Both the position numbers and the translations under genes were made by a program. This document shows, one piece after another, positions 1 to 6,222 of a DNA stretch of 9,997 bases. The notes beneath the pieces were generated by a model, which worked only from the letters and a program-made list of their open reading frames with translations, was not told the DNA's origin and ran no database searches. The stretch covers positions 1 to 9,997 of the forward strand of contig JAUVVS010000036.1 of the NCBI GenBank assembly GCA_030604545.1, read 5' to 3'. Every line of letters begins with the position of its first letter. The stretch's first letter is position 1. This DNA comes from Deltaproteobacteria bacterium. Lineage in GTDB: Bacteria; Desulfobacterota; Desulfobacteria; Desulfobacterales; JAUVVS01.

Positions 1-138
1 GACCTGTCTGCTCTACAAGAAACAGTTTTAGAAGAGAATGGCAAAACATTTATCATACGGAGCGAATGCCAGGGCGTTTGCAGTAAAATATTTCAATCGG
101 TCGGTGTGGCAATCCCGTCAACGATAAGAGAAATTTAA
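1..138 (+). CDS. C-terminal end of a probable transposase (IS1634/DUF4277-like), cut by window edge
   Basis: An open frame runs from the first base to a TAA at 136-138 (45 codons), so only the C-terminus of the protein is present. The tail contains RSECQGVCSKIFQSVGVAIP, which resembles from memory the 'KIFQAxGVxxPP' ending of IS1634/DUF4277-type transposases; this is a family impression, not a proof. It lies directly beside an IS110 element, which fits a pile-up of insertion sequences. Bases 139-177 between its stop and the IS110 end show no second gene. It could equally be the end of an unrelated chromosomal protein. Confidence 0.4.
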   Translation, partial: DLSALQETVLEENGKTFIIRSECQGVCSKIFQSVGVAIPSTIREI

Positions 139-244
139 AATGAAAGATGAAAATGTAGTGCCAAGAAAAAAATCACATGGCCTAAGTATATGTTTTTATT
201 GAACTATATTTTTTCAACTGTAAAACTTGAGTTAGACTTATGGC

Positions 245-1303
245 TCAGGCGGCACGGTCTTTAATTTTCAGAAAGTATTTCATATCGAAAGCCTGTTTAT
301 TTTTAAGCATATAGTACACAGCCCGTCCAATTTTATGTGAAATGATAGCCAGTGCCCGTGCTTTGCCGTGTTTATTTTTTAGTTTAAGGTGAAAATCTTT
401 TATTTCTTGTTTCTCACGGATCAGCAGAAGTGTGGCTTCGGAGAAAGCCCATTTGAGATAAGCATTACCAATTTTACGATTACCGGAACCTGTTACTTTT
501 CCGGCGGATGTCTTTTGAGGTTTGATCAGTCTTGAATATGAGGTAAAGTTTTGTACGCGCTCAAAGCGTTTGATGTCATGGATCTCATACAGTAACACCA
601 TGGCAAGAATTTTGCCAACGCCAGGAATAGTATGCAAAAGGTAAAGATTATTGGGATCATGTTCTTTGGCATGTCTGGTTAAATAGAGTTCGACGTCATT
701 AAGTAGTATGTCATACTGTTTGATTAAGGTCAGATTCAGTTCAATACTTTTACGAACGCTAACATCTTCAAACTGTTCGCTAATGCCGGCCCGGTTTCTT
801 TTTCTGGAGATGCACTTATTAAATTCAGGTAAATTATATTGGCTGCGTGTGTTCTGGATGTGAGAGAGCAGTTCGGAACGTTTGTACATAAAATGCATAC
901 GACGACGAAGCAGATCCCTGGTAGATCGCATCTCAGCCGGATAGACATAGGCCATGGGGATCATGCCACCACGTAGCAATACAGCAATTTTGCGAGAATC
1001 AATTTTATCGTTTTTTGTTTTGGCACCGTGAATGGCTTTCATGTATAGAGCGTGACCTAATATGAAGGGTATATTTTCTTCCTGACAGAGATCGGCGATC
1101 CAGTACCAGGTAAAAATACATTCCACGGTTATTGCGATATCGGGCAGGAATGGTTCAATGATTCGCAGCAAGGCTTGTGGTGAGGTTGAAATGTTTTTGT
1201 GTACGAGAATCTTTCCTGCTTGATCTAAGATACAGATATACATATTTTTGGTATGCAGGTCGATTCCGCAGTAATACGGATGTTGTCCGGTATAAAATCG
1301 CAT
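245..1303 (-). CDS. IS110-family transposase/recombinase (DEDD + Transposase_20 domains)
   Basis: This 352-residue protein has the two-domain IS110 layout at full family length. The N-terminal RuvC-like DEDD domain shows GIDLHTK (Asp15), TVEC (Glu61) and KNDKIDSRKIA (Asp99, Asp102), the spacing expected for the four acidic residues. The C-terminal Transposase_20 (IS116/IS110/IS902) domain starts at the HhH-like TIPGVGKILA (about 225-234). It contains TSAGK, whose Ser266 is the likely nucleophile, followed by GNRKIGNAYLKWAFSEA. The start is ATG at 1303 with a strong AGGAGG on the minus strand six bases away. The frame is intact with both active-site sets, so the element is probably competent. 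IS110 recombinases use a non-coding RNA from the element end to choose donor and target DNA. Confidence 0.93.
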   Translation of the reverse strand: MRFYTGQHPYYCGIDLHTKNMYICILDQAGKILVHKNISTSPQALLRIIEPFLPDIAITVECIFTWYWIADLCQEENIPFILGHALYMKAIHGAKTKNDKIDSRKIAVLLRGGMIPMAYVYPAEMRSTRDLLRRRMHFMYKRSELLSHIQNTRSQYNLPEFNKCISRKRNRAGISEQFEDVSVRKSIELNLTLIKQYDILLNDVELYLTRHAKEHDPNNLYLLHTIPGVGKILAMVLLYEIHDIKRFERVQNFTSYSRLIKPQKTSAGKVTGSGNRKIGNAYLKWAFSEATLLLIREKQEIKDFHLKLKNKHGKARALAIISHKIGRAVYYMLKNKQAFDMKYFLKIKDRAA

Positions 1304-1522
1304 CTTGTCCTCCTATGGTAAATTTGTGGGTTCACCTAAAGATGATGATGTAACTTTTAAAGGACAAGAATAATATCAATCGGTTGCAGCGGACGGCGTG
1401 TTAGCGCCGTTCCTGAACCGAAGTGTTAACAAACTACTTTACAAGGAGACGAATTAGGGACGCACCCCATTTTATGAAAACGAAACGGTATCAATAATAG
1501 GGGCCGTCTCTATTATATCACA
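1304..1522 (-). ncRNA. Candidate IS110 bridge RNA region (non-coding left end)
   Basis: Between the recombinase start and the presumed element end lie about 220 bases without an ORF, the position of the bridge RNA in IS110-group elements. Two stems are visible. The outer one pairs GAGACGG (minus-strand complement of 1504-1510) with CCGTTTC (complement of 1482-1488) around a 15-base loop, and would sit at the RNA 5' end. The inner one, 1381-1420, pairs CGGTT with AACCG and, inside that, GGACGGCG with CGCCGTTCC around a six-base loop. Similar AT-rich words (ATTATTGATA, ATTGATATTATT in minus orientation) flank the inner stem and could belong to guide loops. The assignment rests on position and visible pairing; loop-to-target matches were not established. 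Confidence 0.45.
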
Positions 1523-1593
1523 GGTTTTATGGGCCGGAAGAGGCATACTTTGACAAGAGCTTCGTGCTGCCGGATGTAGAAAAAATTAACTAG
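1523..1593 (+). pseudogene. 3' remnant of a DUF1254/DUF1214 gene truncated at the IS110 end
   Basis: From 1525 the frame reads FYGPEEAYFDKSF and VLPDVEKIN, then TAG at 1591-1593. This matches almost residue for residue the C-terminus of the intact DUF1254/DUF1214 lipoprotein ending at 7665 (FYGPEDAYFDKSF...LPDVERIQ) and the fragment ending at 3736. Nothing homologous lies upstream, where the IS110 element begins, so only the last 23 codons or so of the gene survive. It has no start codon or ribosome binding site and should be inactive. Its value is as a landmark: it fixes the right end of the IS and shows that a DUF1254 gene once preceded the sulfatase-like gene. Confidence 0.8.
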
Positions 1594-1696
1594 TGTTGTG
1601 CCTACTGTATAAGGCGAATTATTGGTTTAACATTTTTAAAAAAAGGAGAACAAAAATGAAGAAAAAGGCAAGAATGTTGATCGTCGCCGCGTTTGC
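1523..1696 (+). repeat. Direct repeat copy A: DUF1214 tail + leader + RBS + signal peptide start
   Basis: This 174-bp stretch is repeated at 3666-3837 (172 bp). It spans the last codons of a DUF1214 gene, the intergenic leader, the Shine-Dalgarno sequence and the first 13-14 codons of the next signal peptide. The central 57 bases (1567-1623 against 3710-3766) are identical. The coding flank upstream shows about 8 differences in 44 bases, and the downstream part differs by scattered substitutions and a 2-base gap. After the signal-peptide core the two following genes are unrelated. Confidence 0.92.
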
Positions 1697-3455
1697 GGCT
1701 CTTGTAATTCTTCCCCAGCACTCTTTTGCTGCGGAAGAAACAAAACTCTTTTACCGTGGAGACTTTGATAATGATAAGGTCGAAGCCCCAAACGGAGCAA
1801 TTGTTAATAAAGCTTACCGGGACTTCATTCTCGAAGGTTCTTTTGGTGAAGCCAAGCCTATTAAAGTAAGAGACGGTGTTCACACCATTTGTGGTTATAG
1901 CATTTCTAACTATACCATTATCGAAGGAAAAACCGGCCTTATTGCATTTGATACCGGAAATAATATCGGTATGGGTAAAGCCACTTTAGCGATAATTCGT
2001 GAAATCACTGACAAGCCTATTCAGGCGATCATATATTCACATCATCATTACACAGGTGGTGCAAAGGTTTATGTTGAAGAAGGCGGCGGCAAGGACGTAA
2101 AGGTCTTTGGCCACCCGGATTTAGACAAGAACCTGCAGTCCTCAACCGGGGCATTGGGGCCAATGCAATTTCGCCGCCTAGGTATTCAACTGGGATTCTA
2201 TCTTCCTCATAAAGGTCCTGATGCTGTTTTTGGTCCGGCTGAACCAACTTTTGATGATCCTGCTCTAAATGCAACGGGTCATGTACCGGTAAACCATCCT
2301 GTCAAAGATGGTGAGGAAGTTGTCATTGATGGTGTAAAAGCTGTTTTTTATCACACTGTTTCAGATACACGAGACGGCCTGATAGTACACTTTCCTGATC
2401 TTGATTTGGTGCTGCATAATGCAGCGGTAACACCTTTATCTTTTCCGCTGTATACATTGCGCGGAGATTTTTACAGAACACCTGTTGAGTTAATTGCCGG
2501 TGTTGACAAGCTGCGAGAAATTAATGCCACTTATACTGTTGGCTGTCACGGTTACCCTATAACGACACGAGAAGAAGGTTATGAAATTGCGACAGCACAT
2601 CGTGATGCCTATGCATTTATTTATAATCAATCTGTTCGAGCCATTAACAAGGGAATGACGCCTGATCAGATGGCCAACACCATTCGCTTGCCGAAGCATC
2701 TGGACCAGCATGAATGGTTATACCCCGGCTATATAGATAATGAATATAGTCTACGTGGCCAGTATCGTGGAATTGTTGGCTGGTATGCTGAAGATGCGGC
2801 AGATCTACACCCTCCAGCGCCTGAGGAGATCAGCTCGGTTATTGTCGAAGGTTTCGGTGGTACACAAAAGATGGTTTCAAGGGCAAAGCAGGCCTTTGAC
2901 GAAAAGAAATACAACTTAACTGCCAAATTGCTTTCTTATATTCTTTTCGTAGAACCTGAAAATAAAGCCGCTCGACAATTGAAAGCCGACGCACTCCGTG
3001 CAATGGCTCAAACAACCCGTTCAGGTATTCAAACACGTAATTTCCTGTTGACACATGCCTTACACCTGGAAGGAAAACTGGATTGGACAAAGCCACCGAA
3101 AATTAGTATTGTTGGGGCGCCTACTGTAGAAAATGTGCTCAAAACACCGCCTGGCACTTATCTGAAACTACTTGAAACACAGATAGACCCGTCTAAAAGC
3201 AAGACGCTGGAAAGCGTTATTAAAATCTCCTTCACTGACTCGAAAAAATCCTGGGCGCTGCATGTGCGTAAAGGTGTAGCTGAGGTTACAGATGTATTAC
3301 CTGAAAAAGTTGATGCTACATTACAAATGCAACGTAAAGTATGGGCAGAAATTTCAATTGGAAATAATACAGTTGCGAAAGCTATTGATGATGGGGACAT
3401 CAATGTAAAAGGAAGCAAGAAGATCGTTAAATCAGTATTTGAAGTATTTAACTAA
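1656..3455 (+). CDS. Periplasmic MBL-fold protein of the alkylsulfatase (SdsA1-like) family, altered metal motif
   Basis: The ATG at 1656 is chosen because AGGAG sits seven bases upstream and a clean Sec signal peptide follows (MKKKARML, a hydrophobic core, predicted cut after SFA at residue 25). A 21-codon in-frame extension upstream lies in the conserved leader and is not credible. The 599-residue product has the three parts of the alkyl-sulfatase family: an MBL domain (about 75-310), a helical dimerization domain (about 340-475, with NKGMTPDQMA and a RNFLLTHA segment), and a C-terminal SCP2-like domain (about 480-599). PLYTLRG (264-270) is also typical. The usual metal motif HxHxDH is replaced by YSHHHYTGG (127-135), so only one ligand position is clearly kept. 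The acidic ligand expected before the LRG segment is not evident (LHNAAVTP, 253-260), although His298 in CHGYP remains. Sulfatase activity is therefore uncertain. Confidence 0.85.
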   Translation: MKKKARMLIVAAFAALVILPQHSFAAEETKLFYRGDFDNDKVEAPNGAIVNKAYRDFILEGSFGEAKPIKVRDGVHTICGYSISNYTIIEGKTGLIAFDTGNNIGMGKATLAIIREITDKPIQAIIYSHHHYTGGAKVYVEEGGGKDVKVFGHPDLDKNLQSSTGALGPMQFRRLGIQLGFYLPHKGPDAVFGPAEPTFDDPALNATGHVPVNHPVKDGEEVVIDGVKAVFYHTVSDTRDGLIVHFPDLDLVLHNAAVTPLSFPLYTLRGDFYRTPVELIAGVDKLREINATYTVGCHGYPITTREEGYEIATAHRDAYAFIYNQSVRAINKGMTPDQMANTIRLPKHLDQHEWLYPGYIDNEYSLRGQYRGIVGWYAEDAADLHPPAPEEISSVIVEGFGGTQKMVSRAKQAFDEKKYNLTAKLLSYILFVEPENKAARQLKADALRAMAQTTRSGIQTRNFLLTHALHLEGKLDWTKPPKISIVGAPTVENVLKTPPGTYLKLLETQIDPSKSKTLESVIKISFTDSKKSWALHVRKGVAEVTDVLPEKVDATLQMQRKVWAEISIGNNTVAKAIDDGDINVKGSKKIVKSVFEVFN

Positions 3456-3469
3456 CTCCCTTTAACTCC

Positions 3470-3736
3470 AAACTACCGGATGTAGATAAGGATGAACTGA
3501 ACCGGTTGCTTGCGGAGATGCGAGTCGTTGGTTTATCATCATACGACAAATCAGTAAAAGTGAACGATGATGGCAGTATTGATGTGTACTTCGGTGAAAA
3601 GGCACCTGCCGGTCTGGAGTCCAACTGGATACCGACAGTAGGCGAGGACTTCTTCTTGCTCTTCCGGCTTTATGGGCCGGAAGAAGCGTACTTTAACAAG
3701 AGTTTCAAACTGCCGGATGTAGAAAAAATTAACTAG
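3470..3736 (+). pseudogene. DUF1214 C-terminal fragment (third DUF1254/DUF1214 copy)
   Basis: The frame from about 3470 to the TAG at 3734-3736 reads a DUF1214 C-terminus: VVGLSSYDKSVKVNDDGSID, then APAGLESNWIPTVGEDFFLL, then GPEEAYFNKSF. It matches the final 70 or so residues of the lipoprotein ending at 7665 far better than the neighbouring 3797-5317 protein, so it is a B-type copy. The DUF1254 half and most of DUF1214 are missing. A TTG at 3506 and an ATG at 3518 exist but have no convincing ribosome binding site, so translation is unlikely. The first 16 codons (LPDVDKDELNRLLAE) do not align with the DUF1214 copy and mark a recombination joint just downstream of the sulfatase-like gene. 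Confidence 0.8.
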
Positions 3737-3837
3737 TGTTGTGCCTACTGTATAAGGCGAATTATTAGTTTAACGTTTTTAAAACAGGAGAAAAAAATGA
3801 AGAAAAAGACAAGAATGTTGACCGTCGCCGCGTTTGC
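3666..3837 (+). repeat. Direct repeat copy B, in front of the periplasmic DUF1254/DUF1214 gene
   Basis: This is the second copy of the unit at 1523-1696. It again joins a DUF1214 tail to the leader, RBS and signal peptide start. The identical 57-base core here is 3710-3766. Copies A and B are in direct orientation about 2143 bp apart and flank the mature part of the sulfatase-like gene, so recombination between them would delete that gene and leave one leader. Confidence 0.92.
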
Positions 3838-5317
3838 AATGATGGTAATGGCGATTACCCGGCCCGCAGTGGCACAAGAAACTCCAAAGCCAAAATACTC
3901 CGCCGATGTACCGGAATTCCTGCTCACTCCGGACAAGGTGGAAACCGAATTCCTCGGTGACCTCGAATTTTTCGATGGTATGCCCAGCGAATCTACTGTC
4001 AAGAAAGCCTACGACTTTCTCGATTTGTCGCGCGGAGTAGAGACGTTTCTTAACGGAATGCCGGCAGCGTCCCTGTATGCGATGCTTGAGGGACTCAAAG
4101 ATGCTGGTTTAGAACCGGGCGACGTAGGGATAACCGAAAAGTTGTTGGACGCCCGTTCCCTGTTTTTGACGGCCCAAACTACGACACCCTATATCACTGG
4201 AGAGCTTGATTTGAAGGATGGCCCGGTTGTAATAGATATCCGCGTACCTGTCCTGGGGGCGGTTGACGACGCCTTCTTCCGTTTCGTTAGCGATATTGGT
4301 TTGACTGGTCCGGACCAAGGCAAAGGAGGTAAATATTTGTTTGTTGGACCAGATTACGAGGGTGATATACCCGAAGGCTACTTTGTCGTCAAGTCTGCTA
4401 CCTACCGGAACTGGCTGTTCCTGCGCATCTTTATAAGAGACGGCGACCTGAAGGCAGCCATCAAAGAATTTAAAGGTGGATTTCACTGCTATCCGCTGGC
4501 GCAAGCACAGGATCCACCGCAGCAAAAATTCCTTGACCTTTCCGGCAAACAGTTCAACACGATTCATGCGAACGATGGCCATTACTATGAAGAGCTTAAC
4601 GCGGTGGTTCAATATGAGCCTGCAGACGCATTTAATCCGGAGCTTGTGGGGCTTTTCGCCTCCATTGGCATCAAGAAAGGAAAACCCTTCGCGCCGGATA
4701 CACACATGAAGAAACTTCTGGACGAGGCCGCTGCAATCGGTAACGCCTCTGCACGAGCCATAGCTTTCAGACCGCGCAGTAAAGCTGTCTATTTCTACCC
4801 GGATCGTCAATGGTACACATCCTTTATGGGTGGACATGACTTCATGAACAGCGGTGAGTTGGTTCTCGATGACTGCATCATGTTTCACTATGGCGCTACC
4901 GGCATCACCCCTGCCATGGCCATGCCAAAAGTAGGAACGGGATCAGCTTATGCGTTTACTCCCCATGACTCGGAGGGGCTATATCTGGATGGCGGCAATA
5001 CGTACAAGGTGACTCTGCCCACGCCAATTCCGGTCAATAACTTCTGGTCCTTTATGGTTTATTCGGGACAGCACCGTTCCATGCTGGAAACCGACCAGAA
5101 GTCAGCGGGCCTCGACAGCAACAATCCAGCGGTTAAAACTAACGATGATGGCTCATATACTGTTTGGTTCGGACCAAAAGCGCCAAAAGGTCACGAAGGC
5201 AATTGGATTCAAACTATGCCCGGTAAAAGCTACTGCGTCATACTACGACTTTATGGCCCACTGGAACCCTGGTTTGATAAGACCTGGAAGCCAGGCGATT
5301 TTGAATTAGTTCAATAG
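3797..5317 (+). CDS. Periplasmic DUF1254/DUF1214 protein (type A)
   Basis: The ATG at 3797 follows AGGAG at 3786-3790 and opens a Sec signal peptide (MKKKTRMLTVAAFA..., predicted cut after AVA, residue 26), giving a soluble 506-residue precursor. It carries both parts of the family: DUF1254 at roughly 80-230, with TPYITGELDLKDGPVVIDIR and DQGKGGKYLFVGPDY (about 173-187), and DUF1214 at roughly 385-490, with NNFWSFMVYSGQ, GSYTVWFGPKAP and RLYGPLEPWFDKTWKPGDFE. These tandem beta-rich domains are widespread in bacteria but have no settled biochemical function. The gene is visibly more GC-rich than the downstream phosphatase gene, and only its leader and signal peptide resemble the sulfatase-like gene, suggesting a separate origin for the body. 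Length is normal and no frameshift is seen. Confidence 0.9.
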   Translation: MKKKTRMLTVAAFAMMVMAITRPAVAQETPKPKYSADVPEFLLTPDKVETEFLGDLEFFDGMPSESTVKKAYDFLDLSRGVETFLNGMPAASLYAMLEGLKDAGLEPGDVGITEKLLDARSLFLTAQTTTPYITGELDLKDGPVVIDIRVPVLGAVDDAFFRFVSDIGLTGPDQGKGGKYLFVGPDYEGDIPEGYFVVKSATYRNWLFLRIFIRDGDLKAAIKEFKGGFHCYPLAQAQDPPQQKFLDLSGKQFNTIHANDGHYYEELNAVVQYEPADAFNPELVGLFASIGIKKGKPFAPDTHMKKLLDEAAAIGNASARAIAFRPRSKAVYFYPDRQWYTSFMGGHDFMNSGELVLDDCIMFHYGATGITPAMAMPKVGTGSAYAFTPHDSEGLYLDGGNTYKVTLPTPIPVNNFWSFMVYSGQHRSMLETDQKSAGLDSNNPAVKTNDDGSYTVWFGPKAPKGHEGNWIQTMPGKSYCVILRLYGPLEPWFDKTWKPGDFELVQ

Positions 5318-5406
5318 GTAATAATCTTTTCATGAGTCTTGAAGGAATGGGATAGTTAGTAAATTACTTACAAGAGTAATAGAACAAAAAAAGGAGAATC
5401 TTAATT

Positions 5407-6201
5407 ATGATGAAAAAAACATATTACCGATTACAACTATTTACAATGATAGTGCTGTCAGTTGTATTATGGAGTTGTACCCAGCAAACAGCAGAAAATC
5501 AGCAGCCTGTCACTTCCTTATCAAAAGAAATAAAGGAAATTAGTCCGGGAATTTTAGAGGGGTATTTGTCAAAAAATGATATTCCTAATAGTTTAAAATT
5601 AGTACCTCCGCCACCGAAAGAAGGCTCAGCGGCTTTCCAATTGGATCAGGAAAGAGCAGCTAAATATGTGTCTTTGGAAGATGAAGATAGAAAAGACCAG
5701 GCTGCTAAAGATGCCGTATTGTCTTTCCCAGAAGCTGCTGAGGCTTTTAATATAGTTTTAGATGTTAAGATATCGGAAGAAACTACACCGCATCTGTATA
5801 TGATACTTCGAAGAACCTTAGCCGATGCCGGGTTATCAACTTATGGTGCAAAAAACCATTATCAGCGCGCACGGCCATTTATGGTTAACAACACACCTAT
5901 ATGTACACCTAAAGATGAAGCGCTGCTAAGAAAAGACGGCTCCTATCCCTCGGGACACACAGCCATTGGTTGGGCCTGGGCGCTTATACTGGCCGAGGTA
6001 TTTCCTGAAAACGCAGATATGATTTTTGAAAGAGGAAAACAATTTGGTATTAGCCGTAATGCATGCAATGTGCATTGGCACAGCGATGTAGTTTACGGAA
6101 GAATGATGGGGGCAGCGGCAGTAGCCCTGCTGCATTCCAATGCTGATTTCCTGATTGATTTAGAGGCAGCTAAAGAAGAAGTTAAAGCACTAATTCATTA
6201 A
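5407..6201 (+). CDS. Class A acid phosphatase (PAP2 superfamily) lipoprotein
   Basis: The 264-residue product carries the complete class A non-specific acid phosphatase signature. It has K149-X6-RP (KNHYQRARP, 149-157), PSGH (181-184) and SR-X5-H-X3-D (SRNACNVHWHSD, 216-227), with His223 and Asp227 in the expected places. Enzymes of this family remove phosphate from a broad range of organic monoesters outside the cytoplasm by way of a phospho-histidine. The N-terminus (MMKKTYYR, hydrophobic stretch, LWSC with Cys24) looks like a lipoprotein signal, although Trp at -2 is unusual. Two adjacent ATGs (5407, 5410) are possible starts after AAGGAG at 5391. The next gene starts 22 bp after the stop, which implies co-transcription. 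The actual substrate here is unknown; a haloperoxidase-type PAP2 activity is less likely given the class A spacing. Confidence 0.92.
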   Translation: MMKKTYYRLQLFTMIVLSVVLWSCTQQTAENQQPVTSLSKEIKEISPGILEGYLSKNDIPNSLKLVPPPPKEGSAAFQLDQERAAKYVSLEDEDRKDQAAKDAVLSFPEAAEAFNIVLDVKISEETTPHLYMILRRTLADAGLSTYGAKNHYQRARPFMVNNTPICTPKDEALLRKDGSYPSGHTAIGWAWALILAEVFPENADMIFERGKQFGISRNACNVHWHSDVVYGRMMGAAAVALLHSNADFLIDLEAAKEEVKALIH

Positions 6202-6222
6202 TCACTAAAAATAGGAGGAAAA

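Larger units (their letters stand above)
178..1522 (-). mobile_element. IS110-family insertion sequence (ends tentative)
   Basis: The element holds one minus-strand recombinase gene (245-1303) with about 220 non-coding bases upstream of its start and a short tail downstream. IS110 elements usually lack terminal inverted repeats and make little or no target duplication, so ends are hard to read. The right end is supported because homology to the duplicated DUF1214 tail begins abruptly at 1523. The hexamer ATCACA lies exactly before that point (1517-1522) and again at 172-177, and could be the shared core at both junctions. On that basis the element is about 1345 bp. The left end is weaker: the flank before 172 is not DUF1214 sequence, so the original target has been rearranged or replaced by another element. 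Confidence 0.5.

Noticed and set aside
1381..1420. Strong stem-loop considered as a Rho-independent terminator
   Set aside because: There is no T-run on either strand after the stem, and its place upstream of the recombinase fits an element-end RNA better.
1593..1655. N-terminal extension of 21 codons on the sulfatase-like gene
   Set aside because: It begins at a TTG-type start inside the conserved leader with no ribosome binding site, and would place non-signal residues before an obvious signal peptide at 1656.
4109..4888. Long minus-strand open frame of 259 codons opposite the DUF1254/DUF1214 gene
   Set aside because: It is fully antisense to a gene with clear domain motifs and signal peptide, shows no recognisable protein features, and is best explained as a codon-bias shadow.
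5363..5380. Small hairpin ATTACT/AGTAAT between the DUF1254 gene and the phosphatase gene, considered as terminator or regulator
   Set aside because: Six AT pairs without a T-run are too weak for a terminator, and chance pairing is likely in AT-rich DNA.
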